Part shown: positions 16,989-25,761 of the stretch, in pieces
Position numbering within the stretch: position 1 is the first letter of the stretch
How the letters are laid out: every line of letters starts with the position of its first letter
Assembly (NCBI RefSeq): GCF_002280675.1
Contig: NZ_NCEN01000004.1
Location: 186,001 to 250,000, forward strand
From: Novosphingobium sp. 32-60-15
Lineage (GTDB): Bacteria; Pseudomonadota; Alphaproteobacteria; Sphingomonadales; Sphingomonadaceae
Length of the DNA: 64,000 nucleotides
Direction: 5' to 3'
Made by a program: the position numbers and the translations under genes
Notes under the pieces: model-generated
What the model saw: only the letters and a program-made list of their open reading frames with translations
What the model was told of the DNA's origin: nothing
Database searches by the model: none

Positions 16989-18224
16989 ATGAAACCGGGA
17001 CTTATTATGCTTGAGCGCGCGCGTTCGCATCCGATTACGCGATCAGTTGTCCGCCGGGGGGCGAGCGCGACCAACCGTCTGCTTGACCACGCTTTTGCGT
17101 TGGCGTTTCGCGGACTGGTTTATGCACAGATCTGGGAAGACCCGGATGTGGACATGAAAGCGCTGCAAATTAAGCCGGACAGCCGGATGATTGCCATTGC
17201 CAGCGGCGGGTGCAACGTCTTGTCGTACCTGACCGCCAATCCTGAAGCGATTACGGCGGTCGATTTGAACACGGCACACATCGCGCTGAACAAGTTGAAG
17301 ATCGGTTCGGCGCGCTATTTGCCTGACTATGCGCACTTCCGCCGGTTTTTTGCCGAAGCCGATAGTGCTGCAAACATCGCTTCGTACAAAACGTACATTG
17401 CTCCGTACATGGACGAAACGACGCGGCGCTATTGGGAAGGCCGTGATCTGATCGGGCGGCGGCGCATTCGCGGCTTTTCGAGCAATTTCTACAAGCGCGG
17501 ATTGCTCGGCAACTTCATCGGCGTGGCGCATTTGCTGGCGCGGCTTTACCGGATTGATCTGTCGACGATCCTTGATGCCCAGACGATTGAAGAACAGCGT
17601 CAGGTGTTTGAGCGCGAGATGTCGCCGGTGTTCGACAAGCGCTTTGTGCGTTGGCTGACCGATCAGCCCGCATCGCTGTTTGGCCTTGGCATTCCGCCAG
17701 CACAGTTTGACGCGTTGGCAGGTGATGAGCCGATGGCCGAAGTGCTGCGGCGGCGCCTGGCCAAGCTGGCCTGCGATTTTCCGGTGGGAGACAACTATTT
17801 CGCATGGCAGGCGTTTTCGCGCGGCTATGGCCGGGGGGATGAATGTCCGTTGCCGCCATACCTGCAAGAGGCGAACTGGGAGGTCGTGCGTGAACGCGCC
17901 AACCGAATCGATGTGCGCCATGCGAACCTGACCGAGCACTTGACCTCGCTGCCGGATGCATCACTGGATCGCTATGTCCTGCTGGATGCGCAGGATTGGA
18001 TGACCGACGTTCAATTGAACGACCTGTGGCGCGAAATCACGCGCACGGCACGGCCAAAATCGCGCGTTCTGTTCCGTACTGCGGCCGAGCCCAGTCTGCT
18101 GCCGGGACGCGTGGATGAAGTGGTGCTGTCACGCTGGACCTATGATGAAGCGGTTTCAGCTGAGAGCACGGCGCAGGATCGATCATCAATCTATGGCGGC
18201 GTGCATTTGTACGAGTTGGCCTGA
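16989..18224 (+). CDS. btaA: S-adenosylmethionine:diacylglycerol 3-amino-3-carboxypropyltransferase
   Basis: First enzyme of betaine lipid (DGTS) synthesis: transfers the aminocarboxypropyl group of SAM to diacylglycerol. The DUF3419 family pattern is visible: FRGLVYAQIWEDPDVDM, IASGGCNVLSYL, VDLNTAHIALNKLK, and late VLLDAQDWM ... VLFRTAAEPSLLPG. The open frame extends back to 16875, but its first residues are unlike the family. ATG 16989 and ATG 17007 (GGGA seven bases upstream) are the realistic starts. The stop overlaps the btaB start (TGATG). Betaine lipids generally replace phospholipids when phosphate is scarce. Confidence 0.92.
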   Translation: MKPGLIMLERARSHPITRSVVRRGASATNRLLDHAFALAFRGLVYAQIWEDPDVDMKALQIKPDSRMIAIASGGCNVLSYLTANPEAITAVDLNTAHIALNKLKIGSARYLPDYAHFRRFFAEADSAANIASYKTYIAPYMDETTRRYWEGRDLIGRRRIRGFSSNFYKRGLLGNFIGVAHLLARLYRIDLSTILDAQTIEEQRQVFEREMSPVFDKRFVRWLTDQPASLFGLGIPPAQFDALAGDEPMAEVLRRRLAKLACDFPVGDNYFAWQAFSRGYGRGDECPLPPYLQEANWEVVRERANRIDVRHANLTEHLTSLPDASLDRYVLLDAQDWMTDVQLNDLWREITRTARPKSRVLFRTAAEPSLLPGRVDEVVLSRWTYDEAVSAESTAQDRSSIYGGVHLYELA

Positions 18225-18868
18225 TGGCAACGGTTGCCCCCTCGCCCACGCATGATGCGCTGATGGATGCGGTATATCGCAACCAGAAGTACATTTATGA
18301 CGCCACGCGCAAATACTATCTGTTCGGGCGCGACGGGTTGATCCGCAATCTGGAAGCCGCGCCGGGGATGAGCGTGCTGGAGATTGGCTGCGGCACGGGG
18401 CGCAATCTGGCTTGTGCTGCGCGATCCTGGCCCGGCGCACAGTTGCACGGCTTGGACATTTCAGACGAAATGCTTTCGGTTGCCCGCAAGCGGATGGGCG
18501 ATGATTGCGTGCTATCGCGCGGTGATGCGACCGGCTTTGACGCAGAAGCCTTGTTCGGTCGGGCGACATTTGACCGTGTATTCATATCGTACGCCTTGTC
18601 GATGATCCCGCAGTGGGAGCAGGCGATGGATCAGGCCGCCCGCGTGCTGGCGCCTGGCGGATCATTGCATGTGGTTGATTTTGGCGATTTTGGCGGCCTG
18701 CCCCGGCCTGTACGCAGCCTGATGCATGGATGGCTGGAAAAGTTCCACGTGACCCCACGTGAAAACATGGGATCGGTCGCATCCAGCATTGCGCAAGACC
18801 ACGGCCTGACCCTGCGCACATTGCGCGGGCGGTTTGGCTATTACCGGCGAATTTCCCTGCGCAAATAG
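18224..18868 (+). CDS. btaB: Diacylglyceryl-homoserine N-methyltransferase
   Basis: SAM-dependent methyltransferase that trimethylates the homoserine head group made by BtaA, giving diacylglyceryl-trimethylhomoserine. Motif I is VLEIGCGTGRNLA, followed by HGLDISDEMLSVARKR (motif II) and VLAPGGSLHVVDFGD. The N-terminal YRNQKYIYDATRKYYLFGRD is characteristic of the BtaB group. 214 residues is normal. The ATG lies within the btaA stop (TGATG), so the two are translationally coupled. Confidence 0.92.
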   Translation: MATVAPSPTHDALMDAVYRNQKYIYDATRKYYLFGRDGLIRNLEAAPGMSVLEIGCGTGRNLACAARSWPGAQLHGLDISDEMLSVARKRMGDDCVLSRGDATGFDAEALFGRATFDRVFISYALSMIPQWEQAMDQAARVLAPGGSLHVVDFGDFGGLPRPVRSLMHGWLEKFHVTPRENMGSVASSIAQDHGLTLRTLRGRFGYYRRISLRK

Positions 18869-18954
18869 GAGCGCTTCCGGCCCAAATTAAGTTGCGATTG
18901 ACAATCTAATTTTCGTCTCGCACTCTCCTGTCACGATATGTGGGAGAGTGATCG

Positions 18955-19386
18955 ATGCTGGGGGCGATATTGATGCCGGCCACAGTGCTGGTGCTGTGGT
19001 CTTTGGTCATGATGTTCTGGATGGCCGGTTCGCGTCTGCCCGCGCTTTCCAAGCTGGGCGGGTTGGGCAATGCCAAGCCCGGTGGACGCGGACAGGATCT
19101 TGAAGGCGTCATTCCCGATCACATCAACTGGAAGGCGCACAATTACGCCCACTTGATGGAGCAGCCGACGCTGTTTTACGCCACGTTGATGATCCTGGCG
19201 ATCTTGGGTGCAACGCAGCTCGATGTGGGGTTGGCGTGGGGCTATGCAGGGATCCGTGTCATACATTCGGTCTGGCAGTCGACGGTCAACCGGGTTCCGG
19301 TGCGGTTCACGCTCTTCCTGCTTTCCTCGATATGCTTGATCGCGCTGGCCATCCGGGCGTTGGTGGCCACATTCGGACAAAGCTGA
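18955..19386 (+). CDS. MAPEG family membrane protein (first of a tandem pair)
   Basis: A 143-residue, four-helix MAPEG-superfamily protein (membrane-associated proteins in eicosanoid and glutathione metabolism). The central motif WKAHNYAHLMEQPTLFYATLMIL and the following RVIHSVWQSTVNRVPVRF are diagnostic. Bacterial members are poorly characterised; some have glutathione transferase or peroxidase activity. It is 30 bp ahead of a paralogue on the same strand and 86 bp after btaB, so a shared transcript with btaAB is possible but not shown. Confidence 0.85.
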   Translation: MLGAILMPATVLVLWSLVMMFWMAGSRLPALSKLGGLGNAKPGGRGQDLEGVIPDHINWKAHNYAHLMEQPTLFYATLMILAILGATQLDVGLAWGYAGIRVIHSVWQSTVNRVPVRFTLFLLSSICLIALAIRALVATFGQS

Positions 19387-19416
19387 AGTTCACAAAAACA
19401 ATGGGGGAAAGTTGCC

Positions 19417-19845
19417 ATGAATCCAGCAGCGATTTTGCAGCCGGCAGTCGCGCTTATGGCTTGGACAATGGTCATGTGGCTGTGGATGTATGCGACCCGC
19501 ATTCCCGCGATGAACGCCGCCAAGCTTGATCCGGATGCATTGGCGCAAGACCCGACGCGAACGTTGGATGATATCCTGCCAGCGCAGGTCCAATGGAAAG
19601 CGCACAATTACAATCACCTGCATGAAGCGCCAACACTGTTCTATGCCGTGTGCCTTGTGCTGGCAGTTGCCGGGCAAGGTAATGGCATGAGCGCGCAAGT
19701 TGCGTGGGCCTATGTGGGCCTGCGCGTGATCCACTCCTTGGTGCAAGCAACCGTGAACAAAGTCGTGGTGCGCTTTGTCCTGTTTGCGCTGTCGTCGATT
19801 GTGCTGATGGCACTGATTTACCACGCTGCGCGCGTGGTGTTCTGA
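19417..19845 (+). CDS. MAPEG family membrane protein (second of a tandem pair)
   Basis: A 142-residue paralogue of the preceding gene, with WKAHNYNHLHEAPTLFYAV and RVIHSLVQATVNKVVVRFVLF. Four membrane helices are apparent, at roughly residues 5-25, 66-84, 92-112 and 118-138. Both copies keep the core motif while the loop between helices 1 and 2 has diverged, which suggests an old duplication and possibly a heteromer. It converges with the RNA methyltransferase gene, leaving 4 bp between the stops. Confidence 0.85.
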   Translation: MNPAAILQPAVALMAWTMVMWLWMYATRIPAMNAAKLDPDALAQDPTRTLDDILPAQVQWKAHNYNHLHEAPTLFYAVCLVLAVAGQGNGMSAQVAWAYVGLRVIHSLVQATVNKVVVRFVLFALSSIVLMALIYHAARVVF

Positions 19846-19849
19846 ACAA

Positions 19850-21055
19850 TCAATCGCGGACGAACAGGCTGGCCAGTTCCACATGGGTTGACCAGCGGAA
19901 TTGGCCAACCGGCCGCACTTCTGCCAGCCTGTAGCCACCTGCGATAAGGCGCACGGCATCACGCGCCCAACTGGCAGCGTTGCAGCTGATATAGACGACG
20001 CGTGGGACGGCGCTGGCAGCGATCTGATCAACTTGCTCTTGCGCGCCAGCCCGGGGCGGATCGAGCAGTACCGCGGCAAAGCGGTCCAGTTCTTCCACAC
20101 GCAAGGGATTGCGGAACAAATCGCGGTGCAGGCAATGAACCGGACGCCCGTTTATGCGCGCAGCTGATTGGCAAGCAAGGTGCGTATCGCGCGCCGCTTC
20201 GACCGCGAGGACTTTTGTTGTCGCACTTGCCAGTGCGAAGGCAAACGTGCCGAGTCCGGAAAAAAGATCGGCCACGGTTGGGGCATCGCCGATCCATTCG
20301 CGCGCGGCTTGTGCCAGCACTTCCTCGCCATCGCGGGTCGCCTGAAGGAACGCGCCCGGAGGCAGCGATACGGCGGTGCCGCCAAGCGTAATGGTGACCG
20401 GTTCAGGCTCCCACACGCCTTCGGGGCCATAACCGCTATCGATGGTCAGGCGGGCAAGGTGATTGTCGCGCGAAAAATCGAGCAAGGCTTCGGTGCGCTT
20501 GAGGCCTTCGACTTTCAGCCCTTTGAGGCCAACGGAAAGGCCCTGATCCGCCATTGCCAGTTCAACATCGACACCCAGTTTGCGATCACCCCAGCCTTCA
20601 AGCAGTGTGCGCAAAGCGGCGACGATCGCCACCATTTCAGGCGCAAGAACATGGCATTCGCGCATGTCGATGATCTTGTGCGAGCCTTGTTCGCGAAAGC
20701 CGATGACAACGCGCTTGCCAATGCCCTGCGCGTGAAGCGTGGCACGGCGGCGACTGTTGGCGGGCGAAAGGTGCGGCGGCGTGACTTTGCCGGATACAAT
20801 ATCCTGCCCTTTGGCCGCGCCGATTGCGCGGTCAAACACGTATGTTGCAAGCGCGCTTTCAGACAAGTGCTGCAACTGGCAGCCACCGCAGGCCGGAAAA
20901 TGGCGGCACGGTGGCGCCACGTGATTTGGGCCTTTGGTCAAGCTGCCATCAGCCTCGATCATATCGCCGGGTGCAGCAAGTTCGGCATAGCGGCCATCCG
21001 CAGTGGCGCCCTCGCCTTTGGCAGCGATGCGGACAATCAGGCCGGGATGGGTCAT
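19850..21055 (-). CDS. TrmA/RumA-type RNA (uracil-5)-methyltransferase
   Basis: SAM-dependent methyltransferase that makes 5-methyluridine in rRNA or tRNA. A [4Fe-4S] site is visible as CRHFPACGGCQ plus a later Cys in MRECHVL. The SAM motif is DLFSGLGTFAFALA, the catalytic DPPRAGAQ is present, and the nucleophilic cysteine is in ISCNAASWARD. An N-terminal TRAM-like stretch is partial. The ATG at 21055 overlaps the stop of the upstream gene (ATGA). Whether the target is 23S U1939, U747 or another site cannot be told, so no symbol is given. Confidence 0.88.
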   Translation of the reverse strand: MTHPGLIVRIAAKGEGATADGRYAELAAPGDMIEADGSLTKGPNHVAPPCRHFPACGGCQLQHLSESALATYVFDRAIGAAKGQDIVSGKVTPPHLSPANSRRRATLHAQGIGKRVVIGFREQGSHKIIDMRECHVLAPEMVAIVAALRTLLEGWGDRKLGVDVELAMADQGLSVGLKGLKVEGLKRTEALLDFSRDNHLARLTIDSGYGPEGVWEPEPVTITLGGTAVSLPPGAFLQATRDGEEVLAQAAREWIGDAPTVADLFSGLGTFAFALASATTKVLAVEAARDTHLACQSAARINGRPVHCLHRDLFRNPLRVEELDRFAAVLLDPPRAGAQEQVDQIAASAVPRVVYISCNAASWARDAVRLIAGGYRLAEVRPVGQFRWSTHVELASLFVRD

Positions 21056-22440
21056 GGAAGGCACTCGATCAAGGCAAGACGAATGGCGTGAGCCAGTTCG
21101 GTGGGGGTAAAGGCCGCACCACACAGGCGGGCCGCTTCGCCGTGGAGCCATAGACCTTCTTGCGCGGCGCGCAACGGGTCAGCGTGAACAGCAAGGCGGC
21201 TGGCGATGGTTCCGGCCAATACGTCGCCCGTTCCCGCAACCGAAAGCCATGGCGATGCGCGGGGGCTGAGGATGAGCGAGCCATCGGGAGCTGCGATGAG
21301 ACTGTCGGGGCCTTTCAGGACAACGACGGTGCCGGTTGCCGTAGCGAGAGCCCTGGCGCGATCCCGCCGCAATCCTGTGCTTTCAAGCGCAAAACTGCGT
21401 TCAAGGGCGAGCATCTCACCGTCATGGGGCGTCAGAATGCATGGTGCGTGCGTAAGCATCGCTGAGCGGAGAAGAACCAGCGCATCGGCATCGATCACGG
21501 TTGGCCGCTCTGCCGCCAAAGCCTGCGCCAAAAGCCGCGATGCAGCGTCGGAACGCCCAAGGCCGGGGCCAACGAGCAGTGCGGCGGTGCGCTTATCAGC
21601 AAGTGTCGCACTGACATCGGTCGTTAAAACCAAAGCGGGATCTGCCTGGTGCAAAGGAGAGGCTGTGGCGAGTTTGACGTAGCCCGCACCCGCATTTTGG
21701 GCGGCGGCGGCAGAAAGCAGCGCTGCGCCCGGCATTTCGCCACCAACAATGCCTAGCAAACCCCGGCGGTACTTATGCGCATCGGCAGCAGGAGGCGTGA
21801 TGGCGGGCTTCACCAATGTGAGCGCTGCGTCGGATTGGGCCGAAACACCGATATCAACGAGCCTGAGCGCCCCCATACTTTGGCAGGCTGGCATTGTCAG
21901 GTGAGCATGTTTCCACGCACCAAGAGCGATGGTGTGCGTCCAGTCTGGCAGGCCGGGGTTGAGGGCTAGCCCGCTATCGCTTTCGATGCCGCTGGGTACA
22001 TCAATAGCAATGCGGAAAGGGTGATGCGCGGCAAGTTCGGTGATCAGAGCATAAAGATCTTCAGGCAAAGCGCGCGTCAGGCCACTGCCGAACAGGCAAT
22101 CAACAAGGACATCGCCGGTCGTACCGGGATCAGCAGCGGTGACCGTACCACGATAAAGCGCGCGGGCATTGCGTGCAGCGTCAGTGGCAGGTTCGCGCGC
22201 GGCAATGACGGTGACGGGATTGCCGTGTGCCCGCAAATATTCGGCGATAACCCAGCCATCGCCGCCATTGTTACCGGGGCCGCACAGGACGGTGACCGCG
22301 CGCCCGGCAGCGATACGGCGCACCCATTCAGCCGCCCCGTTGCCGGCCGTTTGCATCAGTGCATCGACAGAGATTCCCGCTGAAATCAATTCGTCTTCGG
22401 CATGGCGCATTTGCGCCACGGTGAGCACTTGCCGTAGCAT
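21052..22440 (-). CDS. nnr: Bifunctional NAD(P)HX epimerase / ADP-dependent dehydratase
   Basis: Repairs hydrated NADH and NADPH. The N-terminal epimerase half (YjeF_N) shows LCGPGNNGGDGWVIAEYL and IDVPSGIESDSG. The C-terminal dehydratase half shows GIVGGEMPGAALLSA, LLVGPGLGRSDA, LTPHDGEM and WLSVAGTGDVLAGTIASRLA. 462 residues is normal for the fusion. The ATG at 22440 abuts a MITE-like element: the element's TA flank begins at the next base upstream, so the native ribosome binding site has been moved away. An element-encoded ORF ends on this ATG (TAATG), which may supply ribosomes by coupling. Confidence 0.92.
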   Translation of the reverse strand: MLRQVLTVAQMRHAEDELISAGISVDALMQTAGNGAAEWVRRIAAGRAVTVLCGPGNNGGDGWVIAEYLRAHGNPVTVIAAREPATDAARNARALYRGTVTAADPGTTGDVLVDCLFGSGLTRALPEDLYALITELAAHHPFRIAIDVPSGIESDSGLALNPGLPDWTHTIALGAWKHAHLTMPACQSMGALRLVDIGVSAQSDAALTLVKPAITPPAADAHKYRRGLLGIVGGEMPGAALLSAAAAQNAGAGYVKLATASPLHQADPALVLTTDVSATLADKRTAALLVGPGLGRSDAASRLLAQALAAERPTVIDADALVLLRSAMLTHAPCILTPHDGEMLALERSFALESTGLRRDRARALATATGTVVVLKGPDSLIAAPDGSLILSPRASPWLSVAGTGDVLAGTIASRLAVHADPLRAAQEGLWLHGEAARLCGAAFTPTELAHAIRLALIECLP

Positions 22441-22634
22441 TAGAGCCAGATGACATAAGATTGACCCACCGTGATTGCTCTGTGAGGTTCGCCGACAAGG
22501 AAGGTTGCGCAGCGCGGGCTGGTTGCCCGTGCAAGCAACGTGACGCAGGCGGCGGGCCTCACAGAGCAACCCCGCAGGGGCGGGCCGCTTTTGGCCCAGA
22601 GCTGCGTCTCTCGTCGGTCACTATGCGACGGCAT
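22440..22634 (-). CDS. Small ORF inside the MITE, coupled to nnr
   Basis: A 64-codon frame starting with ATG at 22634, preceded by GAGGAGGG four to five bases upstream, a strong ribosome binding site. It runs through the internal palindrome and the right-hand reading of the terminal repeat and stops with TAA at 22442-22440, overlapping the nnr ATG as TAATG. The product (MPSHSDRRETQLWAKSG...) is basic and shows no known domain. It may matter as a ribosome-delivery leader rather than as a protein. Confidence 0.4.
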   Translation of the reverse strand: MPSHSDRRETQLWAKSGPPLRGCSVRPAACVTLLARATSPRCATFLVGEPHRAITVGQSYVIWL

Positions 22635-22708
22635 GGCTCCCTCCTCATTCCTTGCTCTGAGCCAAAATCGGCTCCGTCAAGGTGGGTCAATCTTATGTCA
22701 TCTGGCTC
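22443..22708. mobile_element. MITE-like element, 266 bp, 28-bp perfect TIRs, TA flanks
   Basis: Perfect terminal inverted repeats at 22443-22470 (starts GAGCCAGATGACATAAG) and 22681-22708, flanked on both sides by TA (22441-22442 and 22709-22710). A TA duplication with no internal transposase is the pattern of a non-autonomous element mobilised by an IS630/Tc1-mariner-type enzyme. Inside is a second perfect 13-bp inverted repeat, 22476-22488 with 22557-22569 (TTGCTCTGTGAGG). It sits in what would otherwise be a gap of about 5 bp between the lipoprotein stop and the nnr start. Confidence 0.8.
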
Positions 22709-22712
22709 TAGC

Positions 22713-23066
22713 TCACGGTTGCGGGGCATCACTTTTCATCCTTGCGGGAAAGCGATAGCGATCTTTGCCCACCGCAACTTCAAGCACACCTTCGGCCGAC
22801 CATTTTGCGACGGCCTCATCTGCGCCATCGGCTGCAACAACGCCGCGCCCGTCATTGACCATTTCAAAGCGGCGGAACGCGCCGTTCTTGTTGCGGACGG
22901 TCAGGAAACGGCGTTCGCCAACCTGCGAATCTTCAACGAAGCATTCGGGCACGAATTTTTCCGAACCGCCGGTTGCGCAATCAATCCCCCTGCCCTTCGG
23001 CGCTTCTTCTCCGGCTGAACATGCCGCCAACACGGAGAGGAGCGTAAGAGCGAGGACTTTGCGCAT
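22713..23066 (-). CDS. Small lipoprotein of unknown function
   Basis: A 117-residue protein with a lipoprotein signal peptide: MRKVLALTLLSVLAAC, lipobox LAAC with Cys16 as the acylation site. The mature part has three further cysteines near the N-terminus (GIDCATGG ... VPECFVED) and a small beta-rich domain (RRFLTVRNKNGAFRRFEM). I do not recognise the family. It starts 4 bp after the ilvD stop on the same strand, so it is probably cotranscribed with ilvD. The MITE begins 4 bp after its own stop. Confidence 0.75.
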   Translation of the reverse strand: MRKVLALTLLSVLAACSAGEEAPKGRGIDCATGGSEKFVPECFVEDSQVGERRFLTVRNKNGAFRRFEMVNDGRGVVAADGADEAVAKWSAEGVLEVAVGKDRYRFPARMKSDAPQP

Positions 23067-23070
23067 AAGT

Positions 23071-24918
23071 TCAATCCAGCTTCAACTGCGACAGATCACG
23101 GACCGCGCCGCGCGCGGCACTGGTGGTCATAGCTGCATAAGCTTTCAAAGCGGTTGAGACTTTGCGCGGGCGCTCCTTGGCAGGTTTCCAGCCATGGGCT
23201 TCCTGAATGGCGCGACGTTCAGCCAGAACGCCGTCCGTTACGGCGAGGTGAATGGTGCGGTTGGGGATATCGATCTCGATGATATCGCCCTCTTCCACCA
23301 GACCGATCTCGCCGCCCTCAGCCGCTTCTGGCGAAGCGTGGCCGATGGACAGGCCCGATGTGCCACCCGAAAAGCGACCATCGGTCAGCAAAGCGCAGGC
23401 AGCGCCAAGGCCCTTCGATTTGAGGTAGCTGGTGGGGTAAAGCATTTCCTGCATGCCGGGACCGCCCTTGGGGCCTTCATAGCGGATGACGACAACATCG
23501 CCTGCAACGACCTGACCGGTCAGGACTGCCGTAACGGCAGCGTCCTGGCTTTCATAAACCTTTGCAGGGCCGGTGAATTTGAGAATCTTATCATCGACGC
23601 CAGCTGTTTTGACGATGCAACCATCGCGCGCGATGTTTCCGAACAAGACCGCAAGCCCGCCATCCTTGCTGAAGGCATGTTCGGCAGAGCGGATCACGCC
23701 ATTCTCACGGTCGAGATCAAGTTCCTTCCAGCGCCGGTCCTGTGAAAAGGCGACTTGGGTGGGCACGCCACCGGGGGCCGCGCGGAAGAATTCCTGCACG
23801 GAAGGAGCAGTCGTACGCTTGATGTCCCACAAGTTCAGCGCATCAGCCATCGTCCGGCTGTGTACGGTTGGCAGATGCGTGTGGAGCAAACCGGCACGGT
23901 CCAGTTCGCCAAGGATGGCATAGATGCCACCTGCGCGATGGACGTCTTCCATGTGGACATCGGACTTGGCCGGAGCAACCTTTGACAAGCACGGTACGCG
24001 GCGGCTGAGCCGGTCGATATCGGCCATTGTGAAATCAACGCCCGCTTCATGTGCTGCGGCGAGCAAATGCAGCACAGTATTGGTCGAACCGCCCATTGCA
24101 ATGTCAAGGCTGACCGCATTTTCAAACGCTTCGAAGCCCGCAATGGTGCGTGGCAGAGCGCTTTCATCGTCCTGTTCGTAATAGCGTTTGCACAGATCGA
24201 CGACGAGACGGCCTGCTTCGAGGAACAGGCGCTTGCGATCAGCGTGGGTTGCCAGCGTCGAGCCATTGCCCGGCAGCGACAGCCCCAGCGCTTCTGTAAG
24301 GCAGTTCATCGAATTGGCGGTGAACATGCCCGAGCATGAACCGCAGGTTGGGCAAGCGGAGCGTTCAATGCTGGCGACTTCTTCATCGCTGAACGATTCA
24401 TCAGCTGCGGCGACCATTGCATCGACCAGATCGAGTGCGGTTTCCTTGCCCCGCAAGATCACTTTGCCCGCTTCCATCGGTCCGCCAGACACGAACACAA
24501 CAGGAATGTTGATCCGCAATGCGGCCATTAACATGCCCGGTGTGATCTTGTCGCAGTTGGAGATACAGACCATCGCATCAGCACAGTGCGCGTTGACCAT
24601 ATATTCGACGCTGTCGGCAATAAGATCACGGCTTGGCAACGAATAGAGCATGCCGTCGTGGCCCATGGCGATGCCATCATCGACGGCGATGGTGTTGAAT
24701 TCCTTGGCAACGCCGCCTGCTGCTTCGATTTCCCGCGCGACCATTTGGCCCAGGTCCTTGAGGTGGACATGGCCCGGAACAAACTGTGTGAAGCTGTTGA
24801 CCACGGCGATGATGGGCTTGCCAAAATCGGAATCCTTCATGCCGGTGGCGCGCCACAATCCGCGCGCGCCCGCCATATTTCGGCCATGGGTGGTGGTGCG
24901 TGAACGATAGGCAGGCAT
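23071..24918 (-). CDS. ilvD: Dihydroxy-acid dehydratase
   Basis: Fe-S dehydratase of valine, isoleucine and pantothenate synthesis that converts dihydroxy-acids to 2-keto acids. The cluster and signature motifs are visible: [16 protein letters not shown] and [20 protein letters not shown] near residue 195, the metal-site [18 protein letters not shown] in the first fifth, and [15 protein letters not shown] near the C-terminus. 615 residues matches the longer IlvD class. It lies upstream of a small lipoprotein gene with a 4-bp gap. Confidence 0.97.
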   Translation of the reverse strand: MPAYRSRTTTHGRNMAGARGLWRATGMKDSDFGKPIIAVVNSFTQFVPGHVHLKDLGQMVAREIEAAGGVAKEFNTIAVDDGIAMGHDGMLYSLPSRDLIADSVEYMVNAHCADAMVCISNCDKITPGMLMAALRINIPVVFVSGGPMEAGKVILRGKETALDLVDAMVAAADESFSDEEVASIERSACPTCGSCSGMFTANSMNCLTEALGLSLPGNGSTLATHADRKRLFLEAGRLVVDLCKRYYEQDDESALPRTIAGFEAFENAVSLDIAMGGSTNTVLHLLAAAHEAGVDFTMADIDRLSRRVPCLSKVAPAKSDVHMEDVHRAGGIYAILGELDRAGLLHTHLPTVHSRTMADALNLWDIKRTTAPSVQEFFRAAPGGVPTQVAFSQDRRWKELDLDRENGVIRSAEHAFSKDGGLAVLFGNIARDGCIVKTAGVDDKILKFTGPAKVYESQDAAVTAVLTGQVVAGDVVVIRYEGPKGGPGMQEMLYPTSYLKSKGLGAACALLTDGRFSGGTSGLSIGHASPEAAEGGEIGLVEEGDIIEIDIPNRTIHLAVTDGVLAERRAIQEAHGWKPAKERPRKVSTALKAYAAMTTSAARGAVRDLSQLKLD

Positions 24919-25038
24919 GGGTGAACTCCGGACCGGGAATCAGTTTTTATGGGCGACTTTCCTTGCCACTAACGCAGCGGGGCCTGTCCGTCGAAGGATA
25001 AATTACCTTCGTGTCAGTGGGAAAAACGCCCAGAAACG

Positions 25039-25761
25039 CTAGGTAATTGCAACCGCAACTTGATTTGCGATACGGGCAAGCCGCTCGGCCCATTCGGCTT
25101 GGCCTTTTGGCGTGTCGATCAGGTCCTGCCGCACTTCAATGCCAAGATAGGGACGGCCATCGGCCTCTGCGTGGCGATTCATCGTCGCGTTGAGAAGTTT
25201 GCCCGAATAGGGAAGCTGGTCGCCGACATTCAGACCTTCGCCTGTCAGCATGGGGATTGCGATGCGGGCGGCGCGGTCGTCTTCGTTATACAGCACGCCG
25301 ACATGCCATGGGCGCGGCTCTTCGCTGGATGCAAGGTGAGGCGTGAAGCTGTGAAGTGACAGGATCAGCGCCTGCGGAGTGTTGGCCAAGAGGTTTTCAA
25401 GCGCCGTGTGATAGGGGTGGAAGAACCTAGTCAGGCGTGCTTCTTGGCCAGCGTGATCAAGCGCGTTGCCGGGGATAGCGTGACCGTCGCTTGCGATGGG
25501 GACTACGGTTGGCAAGTGTTCTTCGCGGTTGAAATCGCAGACCAGACGGCTGACATTGCCTTGGAACGCAGCAAAGCCGGGGCGCTGGGCCATCAGTTCC
25601 CCAATCGCGCCAACACCGATGTCGACGGCGATGTGCTGATTGAGCAGATCGGGCGCGATGCCGAGAGCGATGTCGTCTGGCACGCGGTTCGAGGCATGAT
25701 CGGATACGACGAGAATGCCGCCAAAGCGGGGAGTGCCGATAAGGCGGTAGGCCTCGCTCAT
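25039..25761 (-). CDS. N-formylglutamate amidohydrolase family protein
   Basis: Predicted zinc amidohydrolase of the FGase (HutG-like) family that releases formate from N-formylglutamate or related N-formyl amino acids. VVSDHASNRVP, DIGVGAIGELMAQ, NVSRLVCDFNRE, SLHSFTPHL and YLGIEVRQDLI are the family blocks. No other hut genes are nearby, so a role in histidine use is not supported by context. The ATG at 25761 overlaps the ispE stop (ATGA); an earlier TTG/ATG frame inside ispE is unlikely. Confidence 0.85.
   Translation of the reverse strand: MSEAYRLIGTPRFGGILVVSDHASNRVPDDIALGIAPDLLNQHIAVDIGVGAIGELMAQRPGFAAFQGNVSRLVCDFNREEHLPTVVPIASDGHAIPGNALDHAGQEARLTRFFHPYHTALENLLANTPQALILSLHSFTPHLASSEEPRPWHVGVLYNEDDRAARIAIPMLTGEGLNVGDQLPYSGKLLNATMNRHAEADGRPYLGIEVRQDLIDTPKGQAEWAERLARIANQVAVAIT

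Noticed and set aside
20168-21091. 307-codon plus-strand frame opposite the uracil methyltransferase gene
   Set aside because: Antisense shadow with no recognisable domain.
24990-25020. Palindrome CGAAGG-ATAAATTA-CCTTCG upstream of ilvD as an attenuator
   Set aside because: Stem of six pairs only, and no leader peptide rich in branched-chain residues was found.
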